47,461 nucleotides of DNA. Source: Pseudonocardia xinjiangensis (GTDB taxonomy: Bacteria; Actinomycetota; Actinomycetes; Mycobacteriales; Pseudonocardiaceae). Numbering within the stretch: the stretch's first letter is position 1; every line of letters begins with the position of its first letter. Where the stretch lies: positions 1-47,461 of the forward strand of contig NZ_JAAXKY010000041.1 in NCBI RefSeq assembly GCF_012911925.1, given 5' to 3'. The position numbers were made by a program, and so were the translations under genes. Below the pieces are notes generated by a model, which saw only the letters and a program-made list of their open reading frames with translations, was not told where the DNA came from and did not search any database. This document shows, piece by piece, positions 12,098-20,195 of this stretch.

Positions 12098-13497
12098 GCA
12101 CGCGTGACTCCGCCGACCCCGTGCTCGACCAGGTGGCCGCCGTCGCCGACGCGGTGCTGTTCGAGGGCTACCTGCTCTACCCCTACCGGGCCTCGGCGCA
12201 GAAGAACCGGCTGCGCTGGCAGTTCGGCGTGCTCACCCCGGCGAGCGACGACACCGAGCCCACCCGCAACCGCATGGAGTGCCTGCTCGAACCGGTTCCC
12301 GGCGGCGGGGGCGAGCTGCACATCCGGCTGCGCTGCCTGCAGCTGCAGGCCCGGTCCCCGCGCACCCCGGACGGCACGCCCGTCGAGGAGCTGGTGGTCG
12401 ACGGGCAGCGCCACCTGAGGTTCGAGGAGGGCGTGCCCCGCTACGTCGACGCCGAGCTGAGCCTCGACCGCCTCCTGCGCGACGAGGTGACCGTGTGGGT
12501 CCTGCTGCCGGGGTCGCGAGACGTCGAGGAGCTCCGCGACGCGAGTGGCGCCGTGGCCGGCCGGCTCGTGCGCGAGTGCTGGCCGGTGGCCGCGCGGCTC
12601 GTGGTCTCGGCCACCGACCTGCCGGGGCCCTACCTGGTGCACCGGCTGCGGCTCGACATCGTCAACGACAGCTCGTGCGCGCCCGGCGCTCCCCGCGAGG
12701 AGGTGCTGCGCACGTCGCTCATCGCGGCGCACACGCTGATCGCGGCCCGTCCCGGCACGTTCCTCTCGCTCACCGACCCGCCGCGGTGGGCCGAGCCCGC
12801 GACGAAGGAGTGCGTCAACGAGCACACCTGGCCGGTGCTCGCCGGCCCGGAGGACCGCACCGACCTCCTGCTGTCCTCGCCGATCATCCTCGCCGACCAC
12901 CCCCAGCTCGCCCCGGAGAGCACGATCAACCTCTTCGACGGGCTGGAGAACGACGAGATCCTCACCCTGCGGACCCTCGTGCTCACCGACGAGGAGAAGG
13001 CCGAGGCCCGCGCCACCGACCCGCGCGCCGCGGGGATCATCGACGCGGTCGACGCCATGCCGCCGGAGATCCTCGAACGGCTGCACGGGGCGATCCGCTC
13101 GATGCGACCGGCGGGAGCGACGTCGGTCGACATCCCGGTCTTCGACACGAGCAGCGCGGCCTTCGGCTCCGACAGCCCTGCGGCCCAGCCGCCGGAGCAG
13201 CTGCCCTGGTGGGACCCGGGGCAGGACGCGGCCGTCGACCCCGACACCGACGCGGTGATGGTGGGCGACATCCCGGTGGCCAAGGGCAGCCAGGTCGTGC
13301 TGCGCCCCGGCCGCAGGGGTGACATCCAGGACCGCTTCCTCGAGGGGATGCGCGCCACCGTGCACGCCGTCGTCCACGACGTCGACGGCGGGGTGCACGT
13401 CGCGGTGTCGGTGGACGGCGACCCGGCCGCGGAGATGCAGCTCGCCCACGGCCGTTTCCGCTACTTCCATCCCGACGAGCTCGAGGCGCTGTCGTGA
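12094..13497 (+). CDS. Unnamed hydrogenase-operon protein with C-terminal barrel-like domain
   Basis: A 467-aa soluble protein starting at GTG 12094 (GTGA overlap with the DUF6084 gene) and ending in another GTGA overlap with the protease gene. The N-terminal ~270 residues begin VLFEGYLLYPYRASAQKN and contain many beta segments. A middle helical linker (DEEKAEARATDPRAAGIIDAVD) and an acidic, Pro-rich stretch follow. The last ~75 residues (PVAKGSQVVLRPG, FLEGMRATVHAVVHDVDGG, GRFRYFHPDELEAL) look like a compact SH3/HypC-like barrel. I do not recognise a characterised family. Tight coupling on both sides implies a role in hydrogenase assembly or function. Confidence 0.72.
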   Translation: MSTRDSADPVLDQVAAVADAVLFEGYLLYPYRASAQKNRLRWQFGVLTPASDDTEPTRNRMECLLEPVPGGGGELHIRLRCLQLQARSPRTPDGTPVEELVVDGQRHLRFEEGVPRYVDAELSLDRLLRDEVTVWVLLPGSRDVEELRDASGAVAGRLVRECWPVAARLVVSATDLPGPYLVHRLRLDIVNDSSCAPGAPREEVLRTSLIAAHTLIAARPGTFLSLTDPPRWAEPATKECVNEHTWPVLAGPEDRTDLLLSSPIILADHPQLAPESTINLFDGLENDEILTLRTLVLTDEEKAEARATDPRAAGIIDAVDAMPPEILERLHGAIRSMRPAGATSVDIPVFDTSSAAFGSDSPAAQPPEQLPWWDPGQDAAVDPDTDAVMVGDIPVAKGSQVVLRPGRRGDIQDRFLEGMRATVHAVVHDVDGGVHVAVSVDGDPAAEMQLAHGRFRYFHPDELEALS

Positions 13498-14024
13498 CCG
13501 GCCCGGGGTCGGCCGGTCGGGTGCTCGTCGCCGGGGTCGGCAACGTCTTCCTCTCCGACGACGGCTTCGGCGTGGCGGTGATCGACCAGCTGCAACGGGA
13601 GGGCACGCTGCCGGCGGGCGTCGAGCTCGTCGACACCGGAATCCGGGGCATGCATCTCGCCTACCAGCTCCTCGACGGCTACCGCGCGCTGGTGATCGTC
13701 GACGCGATCCAGCGCGGCAGCGCGCCCGGCACCCTCCACACGCTGGAACACGACCTCGACGCCCCCCGCTCCCGCACGACCGAGGCCGCACTCGACGGCC
13801 ACGGCATGGATCCCGACGCCGTGCTGGCGCTGCTCGACGGGCTGGCCGGGTCGCTGGGCCTCGCGCGGCCGGTCGAGCGCGTGTTCGTGGTCGGCTGCGA
13901 GCCCGCCGTGCTCGCCGAAGGCATCGGCCTCAGCCCGCCGGTGGCCGCCGCGGTGGAACCCGCCGCGCTGGCCGTCACGGCGCTGGTCACCGTTCTCATG
14001 ATCGACGAAGGAGCTCCGAGATGA
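13494..14024 (+). CDS. Hydrogenase maturation endopeptidase (HyaD/HybD/HycI family)
   Basis: A 176-aa protease that should trim the 21-residue tail of HhyL after Ni insertion. The N-terminal GxGN motif (VLVAGVGNVFLSDDGFGV) places Asp23 at the first Ni-sensing position (Glu16 in HybD). IVDAIQ near residue 65 gives the second Asp, and DGHGMDP near residue 100 gives the His. Starts at GTG 13494 in a GTGA overlap with the upstream gene and ends in an ATGA overlap with the 37-aa ORF. Length is typical for the family. Confidence 0.92.
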   Translation: MTGPGSAGRVLVAGVGNVFLSDDGFGVAVIDQLQREGTLPAGVELVDTGIRGMHLAYQLLDGYRALVIVDAIQRGSAPGTLHTLEHDLDAPRSRTTEAALDGHGMDPDAVLALLDGLAGSLGLARPVERVFVVGCEPAVLAEGIGLSPPVAAAVEPAALAVTALVTVLMIDEGAPR

Positions 14025-14134
14025 TCCGCAAGATGCTGCTGTTCGTGCTGGTGGCCGGGATGGCCACGGCCACGGTGCTGACCCTGCAGTCCCGTGCCGA
14101 GATCGCCCGGTACCGCGACCTGCGCCGGATGTAG
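14021..14134 (+). CDS. DUF6893-like 37-aa membrane peptide
   Basis: Small ORF of 37 residues with one transmembrane helix (about residues 4-22, MLLFVLVAGMATATVLTL) and a basic C-terminal tail (RYRDLRRM). The ATG overlaps the protease stop (ATGA) and has GAAGGAG seven bases upstream, so it is very likely translated. Matches the DUF6893 small-protein pattern as I know it. A single-pass peptide between the maturation protease and hypC could anchor or dock the otherwise soluble hydrogenase at the membrane (inference). Confidence 0.75.
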   Translation: MIRKMLLFVLVAGMATATVLTLQSRAEIARYRDLRRM

Positions 14135-14146
14135 GAGGAGATCCCC

Positions 14147-14419
14147 ATGTGCCTGGGCATTCCCGGCGAAGTGATCGAGCTGATGACCGAGCACGAGGAC
14201 CTGGCGATGGTCAGCGTCGAGGGCGTCAAGCGCGCGGTGAACATCGGGCTGCTGCACGACGAGGACCTGAAACCGGGCGACTGGATCCTCATCCACGTCG
14301 GCTTCGCACTCTCGAAGATCGACGAGGCCGAGGCTAAGGCGTCACTGGACTTCCTCACCGGGCTCGGCGACGCCTACACCGACGAGCTCGAAGCGCTCGC
14401 CGCCAGCGACATCACCTAG
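14147..14419 (+). CDS. hypC: HypC, hydrogenase maturation chaperone
   Basis: A 90-aa HypC/HupF protein. N-terminal MCLGIPGEV with the essential Cys2 is present. The C-terminal family block (DWILIHVGFALSKIDEAEA) follows. Works with HypD to carry the Fe(CN)2CO unit to the large subunit. ATG 14147 has AGGAG seven bases upstream, 12 bases after the DUF6893 stop. A second, divergent HypC-like gene lies at 26369-26626. Confidence 0.95.
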   Translation: MCLGIPGEVIELMTEHEDLAMVSVEGVKRAVNIGLLHDEDLKPGDWILIHVGFALSKIDEAEAKASLDFLTGLGDAYTDELEALAASDIT

Positions 14420-14456
14420 CGAGTACCGACTCTCGGCCAGAGGTAAGGGGACGGCG

Positions 14457-15584
14457 ATGAAGTTCGTCGACGAGTTCCGCGATGCGGGCATGGCCCGCAC
14501 GCTGGCGACGCAGATCGCCGCGCTGTGCGAGCCCGGCAGGCACTACAAGTTCATGGAGGTGTGCGGCGGCCACACCCACACCATCTACAAACACGGACTC
14601 GAGGACTACCTGCCGGAGACCGTCTCGCTGGTGCACGGCCCGGGCTGCCCGGTCTGCGTGATCCCGATGGGCCGCGTCGACGACGCCATCGCCATCGCCG
14701 AGCACGACGACGTCATCCTCACGACGTTCGGCGACATGCTGCGGGTGCCCGGCGGCCGCGGCTCGTTCTTCGACTCGAAGGCGGCGGGCGCCGACATCCG
14801 GATGGTCTACTCGCCGCTCGACGCGTTGAAGATCGCGCGGAAGAACCCGGACAAGCGCGTGGTCTTCATGGCCATCGGGTTCGAGACCACGGCGCCGTCC
14901 ACGGCCATGACCGTGCTGCGCGCGGCCGCCGAGGGTCTCGACAACTTCTCGATCTTCTGCAACCACGTCACGATCATTCCGGCGATCAAGGCGATCCTCG
15001 ACTCCCCCGACCTGCGCCTGGACGGCTTCCTCGGCCCGGGGCACGTCTCCACGGTGATCGGGTGCCGGCCCTACGAGTGGATCGCGCGCGACGCCCACAA
15101 GCCGCTGGTCTGCGCGGGCTTCGAACCGCTCGACATCCTGCAGTCGGTGTACCAGCTGCTGGTGCAGCTGAAGGAGGGCCGCTGCGAGATCGAGAACCAG
15201 TACGCGCGGGTGGTGCCGTGGGACGGCAACCCCAAGGCGTTGCAGGTGATCGGTGAGGTGATGGAGCTGCGGCGGCACTTCGAGTGGCGCGGGCTGGGCT
15301 TCATCTCCCACTCGGCGCTGCAGGTGCGGGAGCGCTACGCCCGGTTCGACGCCGAGCGCATCTTCTCCGTGCCCGGCGTCCGGGTCGCCGACCCGAAGGC
15401 CTGCCAGTGCGGCGAGGTGCTCAAGGGCGTGCTCAAGCCGTGGGAGTGCAAGGTCTTCGGCACCGCGTGCACGCCGGAGACCCCGATCGGCACGTGCATG
15501 GTGTCGTCGGAGGGCGCGTGCGCCGCGTACTACAACTTCGGCCGCTTCAGCCGGGACCGCGTGAAGGAGGCGACCCGGACATGA
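14457..15584 (+). CDS. hypD: HypD, Fe(CN)2CO assembly scaffold
   Basis: A 375-aa HypD. Conserved blocks are present: EVCGGHTHTIYKHG, the redox Cys pair in HGPGCPVCVIPMGR, FETTAPSTAMT, GPGHVSTVIG, and the C-terminal [4Fe-4S] region (FGTACTPETPIGTCMVS, then EGACAAYY). It forms the HypCD complex where cyanide and CO are attached to iron. ATG 14457 has AAGGGG upstream. Its stop overlaps the hypE start as ATGA. Confidence 0.96.
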   Translation: MKFVDEFRDAGMARTLATQIAALCEPGRHYKFMEVCGGHTHTIYKHGLEDYLPETVSLVHGPGCPVCVIPMGRVDDAIAIAEHDDVILTTFGDMLRVPGGRGSFFDSKAAGADIRMVYSPLDALKIARKNPDKRVVFMAIGFETTAPSTAMTVLRAAAEGLDNFSIFCNHVTIIPAIKAILDSPDLRLDGFLGPGHVSTVIGCRPYEWIARDAHKPLVCAGFEPLDILQSVYQLLVQLKEGRCEIENQYARVVPWDGNPKALQVIGEVMELRRHFEWRGLGFISHSALQVRERYARFDAERIFSVPGVRVADPKACQCGEVLKGVLKPWECKVFGTACTPETPIGTCMVSSEGACAAYYNFGRFSRDRVKEATRT

Positions 15585-16780
15585 CCCAGGATCTCGGCTC
15601 GACCATCCCGACGCGGGCGAACTGGGCGGAGGAGGCGGTCACCACGGCCGCCGCCCAAGAAGCACAGAACCCCCATGCCGGCGCCGAGCACCTCACCCGG
15701 GAGGAGCAGGTGCTGGCCCGGATCGCGAAGGCCCGCTCCCGCAAGGCGAAGATCAAGGAGGAGCGGGTCACGCTCTCCCACGGGGCAGGCGGGAAGGCCA
15801 CGCAGACGCTCATCGAGGCGGTGTTCCTCGACGCCTTCCGCAACCCGGTGCTGGAGCAGTTGGAGGACGGCGCCCAGCTCGCCATGGCCTGGGCGGACGG
15901 CGGCACCGGACGGCTCGCGTTCACCACCGACTCCTACGTGGTGTCCCCGCTGTTCTTCCCCGGTGGCGACATCGGTGACCTCGCGGTCAACGGCACCGTC
16001 AACGACCTGGCGATGTGCGGGGCGCGGCCGCTGTACCTGTCCTGCGGGTTCATCCTGGAGGAGGGCTTCCCGGTCGCCGACCTGCAGCGCATCGTGGCCT
16101 CCATGGCCGCCGCGGCCGCGGCGGCCGGGGTGCAGATCGTCACCGGCGACACGAAGGTGGTCGAGCGCGGCAAGGCCGACGGCTGCTACATCACCACCGC
16201 GGGCGTCGGCGTGCTGGAACGCCCGGTCGTGCTGTCGGCCGCGGCGGCGAAGCCCGGCGACGTCGTGCTCGTCTCGGGCCCGATCGGGGACCACGGCATC
16301 ACCGTGATGCTGGCGCGCGGCGAGCTCGACATCTCCGCCGACATCGTCTCCGACACCGCCCCGCTGCACGAGATCACCGCGGGGCTGCTCGACGCCGCGG
16401 GCGAGGGCGTGCGGCTGCTCCGGGACGCGACCCGCGGTGGCGTCGCCACGATCTGCAACGAGGTGGCGGTGGCCTCGCAGGTGGCCGTCGTGCTCGACGA
16501 GGCCGCGCTGCCGGTGCGGCCGGTCGTCAACGGCGCGTCCGAGCTGCTCGGGATCGACCCGCTCTACGTCGCCTGCGAGGGCAGGCTCGTCGCCGTCGTC
16601 GCGCCGGAGCAGGCCGATGCGGCGCTCGCCGCGCTGCACGCGCACCCGCTCGGCGACGGCGCCGCCGCGATCGGGACGATCAAGGACGACCCGCCGGGGC
16701 TGGTGCTGCTGCGTACGGCGTTCGGCGGCACGCGGATCGTCGACCTCCTGGTGGGCGACCCCCTGCCCCGGATCTGTTAG
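15581..16780 (+). CDS. hypE: HypE, thiocarboxamide dehydratase for cyanide ligands
   Basis: A 399-aa PurM-like ATPase that dehydrates the carbamoyl group delivered by HypF to its C-terminal Cys. The essential C-terminal PRIC is present. Core motifs include VTLSHGAGGKAT, GDIGDLAVNGTVNDLAM, VTGDTKVVERG and LRDATRGGVATICNEVA. The annotated start (ATG 15581, ATGA overlap with hypD) gives about 60 extra residues before the usual HypE beginning; these are Ala/Glu/Lys-rich and predicted helical (HLTREEQVLARIAKARSRK). Confidence 0.95.
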   Translation: MTQDLGSTIPTRANWAEEAVTTAAAQEAQNPHAGAEHLTREEQVLARIAKARSRKAKIKEERVTLSHGAGGKATQTLIEAVFLDAFRNPVLEQLEDGAQLAMAWADGGTGRLAFTTDSYVVSPLFFPGGDIGDLAVNGTVNDLAMCGARPLYLSCGFILEEGFPVADLQRIVASMAAAAAAAGVQIVTGDTKVVERGKADGCYITTAGVGVLERPVVLSAAAAKPGDVVLVSGPIGDHGITVMLARGELDISADIVSDTAPLHEITAGLLDAAGEGVRLLRDATRGGVATICNEVAVASQVAVVLDEAALPVRPVVNGASELLGIDPLYVACEGRLVAVVAPEQADAALAALHAHPLGDGAAAIGTIKDDPPGLVLLRTAFGGTRIVDLLVGDPLPRIC

Positions 16781-16789
16781 CGCGCTGAC

Positions 16790-17119
16790 GTGCACGAACT
16801 GTCGATCACCCAGACCGTCGTCAGCACCGTGACCCAGCGGATGCAGGACGCCCGCGTCTGCCGCATCCGGCTGGAGGTCGGCAGGCTGTCCGGTCTCGTG
16901 CCGGACGCCGTGCGGTTCTGCTTCGAGATGGTGGCGGCCGGCACCACGTGCGAGGGCGCCGTGCTGGAGATCGACGAGCCGCCGGGACGGGCGGTGTGCC
17001 GCACCTGCGGCGCGGCGTTCGAGACCGGCGAGGTGCTGCCGCTGTGCGACTGCGGCAGCGCGGACATCGAGGTCCACGGCGGGCGCGAGCTGCGGATCCG
17101 AGAGGTGGAGGTGGTGTGA
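16790..17119 (+). CDS. hypA: HypA, nickel-insertion protein
   Basis: A 109-aa HypA. Starts at GTG 16790 with the Ni-binding N-terminus (M)HELSIT. The zinc site is formed by CRTC near residue 69 and a CDCG group near residue 84, where many homologues have CPxC. It partners HypB to load nickel into HhyL. It lies nine bases after the hypE stop. Confidence 0.94.
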   Translation: MHELSITQTVVSTVTQRMQDARVCRIRLEVGRLSGLVPDAVRFCFEMVAAGTTCEGAVLEIDEPPGRAVCRTCGAAFETGEVLPLCDCGSADIEVHGGRELRIREVEVV

Positions 17120-17120
17120 G

Positions 17121-17903
17121 GTGTGCGCGACATGCGGCTGCTCCGACGACGCCGGCGTGCGGGTGACGGACCCGGTGGCGGCCGGCCACGACCACCCGCA
17201 CGACCACGGCGACGGGCACGGCCACGGGCACCGCGAGCCGGACTCGCGGACCGTCGCCCTCGAGGTCGACCTGCTGGCCAAGAACGACGACCTGGCCGGG
17301 GACAACCGCCGGTGGCTCGCGGAGCGGGAGGTCGTCGCGCTGAACCTCATGAGCTCACCGGGCTCGGGCAAGACCACGCTGTTGACCCGCACGATCACCG
17401 ACCTCGGCGACGAACTGCCCTGCGCGGTCCTCGAGGGCGACCAGGAGACCCTGCTCGACGCCGAGCGCATCGGCGCCACCGGAGCGCGCGTCATCCAGAT
17501 CAACACCGGTGCGGGCTGTCACCTCGACGCCGACATGGTCGCAGCGGGACTGCGTGCGCTGGCTCCCGCGCGGGGCTCCCTGCTGTTCGTCGAGAACGTC
17601 GGCAACCTGGTCTGCCCCGCGCTGTTCGACCTCGGCGAGGCGGGCCGGGTCGTGATCATGTCGGTGACCGAGGGAGCCGACAAGCCGCTCAAGTACCCCC
17701 ACATGTTCCGCACGGCCGACCTGATGCTGGTGAACAAGGTCGACCTGCTCCCCTACGTCGACTTCGACGTGGAGTACTGCGTCACGGCCGCCCGCCGGGC
17801 CAACCCCGCGGTGGAGGTGCTGGAGATCTCCGCCACCCGGGGAGACGGCCTGGAGTCCTGGTACGACTGGCTGCGCCGGCGTGCGGGGGCGCTCACGGCG
17901 TGA
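17121..17903 (+). CDS. hypB: HypB, nickel-chaperone GTPase
   Basis: A 260-aa GTPase. The N-terminus is (M)CATCGC, the high-affinity nickel motif, then a His-rich segment (HDHPHDHGDGHGHGH) suited to nickel storage. The P-loop is SSPGSGKTTLL, and other G-domain blocks include LEGDQETLLDAERI, GAGCHLDADM, FVENVGNLVCPA and NKVDLLPY. Starts at GTG 17121, one base after the hypA stop. Last gene of the operon; a strong hairpin follows at 17910-17947. Confidence 0.95.
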   Translation: MCATCGCSDDAGVRVTDPVAAGHDHPHDHGDGHGHGHREPDSRTVALEVDLLAKNDDLAGDNRRWLAEREVVALNLMSSPGSGKTTLLTRTITDLGDELPCAVLEGDQETLLDAERIGATGARVIQINTGAGCHLDADMVAAGLRALAPARGSLLFVENVGNLVCPALFDLGEAGRVVIMSVTEGADKPLKYPHMFRTADLMLVNKVDLLPYVDFDVEYCVTAARRANPAVEVLEISATRGDGLESWYDWLRRRAGALTA

Positions 17904-17909
17904 AATGTG

Positions 17910-17947
17910 CACCAGAGCTGCGGAACCCCGCATCGGCAGCGCTGGTG
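17910..17947. terminator. Hairpin between convergent hypB and epimerase genes
   Basis: Twelve-base arms CACCAGAGCTGC (17910-17921) and GCAGCGCTGGTG (17936-17947) pair with a single mismatch around a 14-base loop. The hairpin starts seven bases after the hypB stop and lies just beyond the 3' end of the minus-strand epimerase gene. There is no U-tract, as is common in actinobacteria, so it could act in both directions. Confidence 0.6.
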
Positions 17948-17966
17948 TTCATCTCACGCCCGCCGC

Positions 17967-18824
17967 TCAACCCTGGGCGAACACGTTCAGGGGGTCGGTG
18001 TGCTTGGGCTCCCAGCCCAGCTCACGCTTCGCCTTGGCCGGGGTGAGCTGCTGGTCGAGAGCGAACGCGTCCGCGATCGGCCCCATCTCGGCCCGAGCCT
18101 GCTCGAGCGTGATGGACGTGGTCTTCCCGTCCAGGCCCACGGCCTGCGCACACGCCTCGGCGACCTGCCTCGCGGTCGGGTTCACCCCGCCCACCCCCAG
18201 GTAGACCGAACCCGCCGGCGCCGACAGGGCGGCCACGTAGAGCGGGGCGAGGTCGTCGATGTGCACCAGTGCCCAGTGGTTGGCGCCGTCGCCGATGTAG
18301 GGGATGGCGCCGTTCTTCCGGCCGGGCTGGACGAAGAAGTCGTCGATCAGGCGGTTGTCGCCGCCGTAGAGCAGCCCCGGTTGCACGATGACGGGGCGCC
18401 CGCCACCGGCCGCCCGCGCCAGCACGGCGTCCTCCACGGGCTTGCGCCAGGCCACCGCGCCCGGCGGGTTCCACGGCGCGGTCTCGTCCTGGACCCCGTC
18501 GGTGTCGCCGTAGACCCAGCTCCCGCCGGTGTGCACGTAGGTGCCGCCGCCCACACCGTCCAGCATCGCCGTGGCCGCAGCGAGGTCCTCCTCCCCCGAG
18601 GTCGCCTGGGCGAGGTGGATCACCCCTTCGGAGCGGGCGGCGGCGTCCCCGAGGACGTCCAGGTCGGTCAGTGCGCCGCGGACCGCGGTCGCGCCGGCCG
18701 CCACGACGGCCTGTTCGGCGCGCTCGCTGCGGGCGAGTGCCTCCACCGTGTGGCCCTGGTTGATCAGTTCGGCGATCGTGGCCCGGCCGATGTAGCCGGA
18801 ACCTCCGGTCAGAAAGACCCTCAT
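17967..18824 (-). CDS. NAD(P)-dependent epimerase/dehydratase-like SDR
   Basis: A 285-aa atypical short-chain dehydrogenase. N-terminal nucleotide-binding motif TGGSGYIGRATI (TGxxGxxG) at residues 6-17. Further on are YVHTGGSWVYGDTDG (active-site Ser region), WRKPVEDAVL (Lys replacing the usual YxxxK partner region) and VIVQPGLLYGGDN. The canonical YxxxK is not evident (AWRKPVE), so enzymatic activity may differ. ATG 18824 has GAGGGAG upstream. Substrate unknown. Confidence 0.82.
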   Translation of the reverse strand: MRVFLTGGSGYIGRATIAELINQGHTVEALARSERAEQAVVAAGATAVRGALTDLDVLGDAAARSEGVIHLAQATSGEEDLAAATAMLDGVGGGTYVHTGGSWVYGDTDGVQDETAPWNPPGAVAWRKPVEDAVLARAAGGGRPVIVQPGLLYGGDNRLIDDFFVQPGRKNGAIPYIGDGANHWALVHIDDLAPLYVAALSAPAGSVYLGVGGVNPTARQVAEACAQAVGLDGKTTSITLEQARAEMGPIADAFALDQQLTPAKAKRELGWEPKHTDPLNVFAQG

Positions 18825-18943
18825 GACAACTCCCTCTTCTTGCATCACGTGCACCCAACGTGCTCCGTGACCCCGGTCCCCGTCCAAGACCTGTTCCGCG
18901 GTCTGCGATGCCCGCTCGGCATCGCCGCCCGCCGTCACGACGG

Positions 18944-20017
18944 TCAGTAGCGGGTGGCGGAGGCGCGCAGCAGCGGGGACACCGGCGAGGAATGACCGTC
19001 CACGGTGGCGCCGGCGTACTGCAGTGTCGGTGCCAGTTCCCTGTTGTTCCGGGCGGGGAAGTTCAGCGTGGGAGCCGACACGTCATCCAGCGCGGCGCGC
19101 TGGGCATCGCTGAGCGTCACGTCCACGGCGCCGAGGTTGGTCTCGAACTGGTCCATCCGGCGGGCACCGATCACGATCGAGGTGACGCCGGGTCGCCCCT
19201 TCAGCCAGGCCAGGGCGACCTGGGCCGACGGCACGCCCATCTCGTGGGCGATGGCGTTGAGGGCGTCGATCACGACCAGGTCGGCCGCGCTCGGCATCCG
19301 CCCGCGGGTGGTGTCGACCGAGGTGGTGGTGGCGCTGGAGTACTTGCCCGACAGGAACCCGCCCTTCAGCGGCGACCACGGCATCACCCCCATGCCCATC
19401 GCCCGGGACATCGGGATCAGCTCCCCTTCCGAGGTCCGCTCGAGCAGGGAGTACTCCAGCTGCAGCGCGATGATCGGCGTCCATCCGCGAAACCGTGCGA
19501 GCGTGGCCGCCTCGGCGGTGGCCCACGCCGGCACGTCGGAGAAGCCGACGTAGCGGATCTTGCCCGCGCTGACCTGGTCGTCCAGCGCGCGCAGCGTCTC
19601 CTCGACCGGCGTGACCGGGTCGAAGTTGTGCAGCCAGTAGATGTCGACGTAGTCGGTCTGCAGGCGCCGCAGCGAGTTCTCCAGCTGTTGCACGATCGCC
19701 TTACGGCTGGGTCCGCCGCCGTTCGGATCCTTTTCGTGCAGATTGCCGAAGAACTTCGTGCCGAGCACAACGCGGTCACGCAGCGACGGCCGGTCGGCGA
19801 AGTAGTCGCCGATGATCTTCTCGGAGTGGCCGTTGGTGTAGAGGTTGGCGGTGTCGATCGAGTTCCCGCCGCGGTCCAGATAGGCCGCGAGGATGTTCGT
19901 GGACTCCTCTGAGCTGCTTCCCCAGCCCCAATCCTCACCGAAGGTCATGGTGCCCAGGGTGAACGGGCTGACCCGCAGGCCCGACCGGCCGAGGGTGACA
20001 TAGGAATCGAGGGACAT
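18944..20017 (-). CDS. Aldo/keto reductase
   Basis: A 357-aa NADPH-dependent TIM-barrel reductase. The catalytic tetrad is visible: Asp in SIDTANLYTNGHSE with its Tyr, Lys in VLGTKFFG, and His in YWLHNFDP. The C-terminal cofactor region reads TSIVIGARRMDQFETNLGA. ATG 20017 has GGAGG about seven bases upstream. It is divergent from the AraC gene with 178 bp between starts, so it is the likely regulatory target. Substrate is an aldehyde or ketone of unknown identity. Confidence 0.92.
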   Translation of the reverse strand: MSLDSYVTLGRSGLRVSPFTLGTMTFGEDWGWGSSSEESTNILAAYLDRGGNSIDTANLYTNGHSEKIIGDYFADRPSLRDRVVLGTKFFGNLHEKDPNGGGPSRKAIVQQLENSLRRLQTDYVDIYWLHNFDPVTPVEETLRALDDQVSAGKIRYVGFSDVPAWATAEAATLARFRGWTPIIALQLEYSLLERTSEGELIPMSRAMGMGVMPWSPLKGGFLSGKYSSATTTSVDTTRGRMPSAADLVVIDALNAIAHEMGVPSAQVALAWLKGRPGVTSIVIGARRMDQFETNLGAVDVTLSDAQRAALDDVSAPTLNFPARNNRELAPTLQYAGATVDGHSSPVSPLLRASATRY

Positions 20018-20195
20018 CGTGGACCTCCAGGCCGATATGACGACGAGACGCCGGTGAAGCGGTCTCCCGGTACAACTCCAGTGAAGTCGGCGGCGGCGTG
20101 ATCACCTAGACCGATGCGGGCGATCCGTTGCACGATCCGCTCAACTTTGCCCGGATCGTGGTGGCGGACCTGCGCCCGCGTGGTTCACTCGGACG

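Noticed and set aside
12025..13791. 588-codon minus-strand open frame opposite the unnamed 467-aa gene
   Set aside because: Arg-rich low-complexity translation without motifs; the plus-strand gene is coupled on both sides by GTGA overlaps.
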